Positions 63,999 to 64,000 of a stretch of 64,000 bases of DNA are shown one piece after another. Origin of the DNA: a bacterium (GTDB lineage Bacteria > SAR324 > XYD2-FULL-50-16); contig JAHJTV010000035.1 of assembly GCA_018829445.1 (NCBI GenBank), forward strand, positions 54,411 to 118,410, in the 5' to 3' direction. The translations under genes and the position numbers were made by a program. The stretch's first letter is position 1, and every line of letters begins with the position of its first letter. The notes under the pieces were generated by a model that was not told the DNA's origin, ran no database searches, and saw nothing but the letters and a program-made list of their open reading frames with translations.

Positions 63999-64000
63999 GA

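Noticed and set aside
1..64000. tRNA, rRNA, CRISPR arrays, prophage or intact insertion sequences
   Set aside because: I found no cloverleaf-like sequence, no regularly spaced identical repeats and no integrase or transposase frame. Only small palindromic repeats are present.

Overview
The window is about 64 kb of a moderately AT-rich genome from a Gram-negative bacterium. Evidence for this is complex I genes, CMP-Kdo-type genes, lipoproteins with lipoboxes, a periplasmic Do-like protease and a large surface-polysaccharide locus. HslUV, RlmE, MazG, a sigma-54 activator, a UbiA-type prenyltransferase resembling the futalosine-pathway enzyme, caspase-like peptidases and PEGA repeats together suggest a deltaproteobacterium-like lineage (broad sense, including Desulfobacterota- or SAR324-like groups). 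That placement is an inference. No rRNA or tRNA gene, CRISPR array, intact transposase or prophage was recognised.

Layout. 1-4.6 kb: the end of a nuo operon (nuoM partial, nuoN, strong terminator), then a translationally coupled NAD salvage pair pncB-pncA. 4.6-7.8 kb (minus): a sensor kinase and a sigma-54 response regulator. 8.2-11.2 kb: a FecCD-type ABC importer (permease, ATPase, binding protein) with a candidate Fur box upstream. 11.6-12.8 kb: an MFS exporter. 12.9-14.8 kb (minus): a TPR-PDZ-caspase lipoprotein. 15.4-21.4 kb (minus): a housekeeping run transcribed mazG, rlmE, hslV, hslU, ubiA/mqnP-like, a small Cys-pair protein and a Do-like protease.

21.9-48.7 kb is a surface glycan locus in two converging blocks. 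The plus block has an orphan GDP-mannose dehydratase and a full pseudaminic acid set: pseB, an SDR-pseC fusion, a class III aminotransferase, an aldo/keto reductase, a pseF/spsF-like cytidylyltransferase, a pseG-pseH fusion, pseI and a further acetyltransferase. It continues with two large putative glycosyltransferases, a Kdo-like set (kdsC, kdsA, a CBS-only protein, a divergent kdsB), a GT2 and a methyltransferase-like protein. The minus block is a flippase followed by neuB, neuC, a 2-hydroxyacid dehydrogenase, neuA and another capsule-type glycosyltransferase. The locus therefore appears to make up to three activated 3-deoxy-ulosonic acids. No polymerase, chain-length regulator or priming transferase is inside the window.

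49-58 kb is the most unusual part. A LytTR response regulator diverges from a CHASE2 histidine kinase with overlapping start codons. The kinase gene is followed on the same strand by a caspase-PEGA protein and two tandem Ig-like/RCC1 propeller lipoproteins. The kinase is split by a one-base shift in a five-base homopolymer, and both RCC1 genes carry stops or frameshifts. 58-63.8 kb: a long MerR-type regulator diverges from an amino-acid permease, an amino acid deaminase/aldolase-like gene and a broken Glu/Leu dehydrogenase, with two matching inverted repeats in the intergenic region that look like its operators. The window ends in a small palindromic dispersed-repeat-like element.
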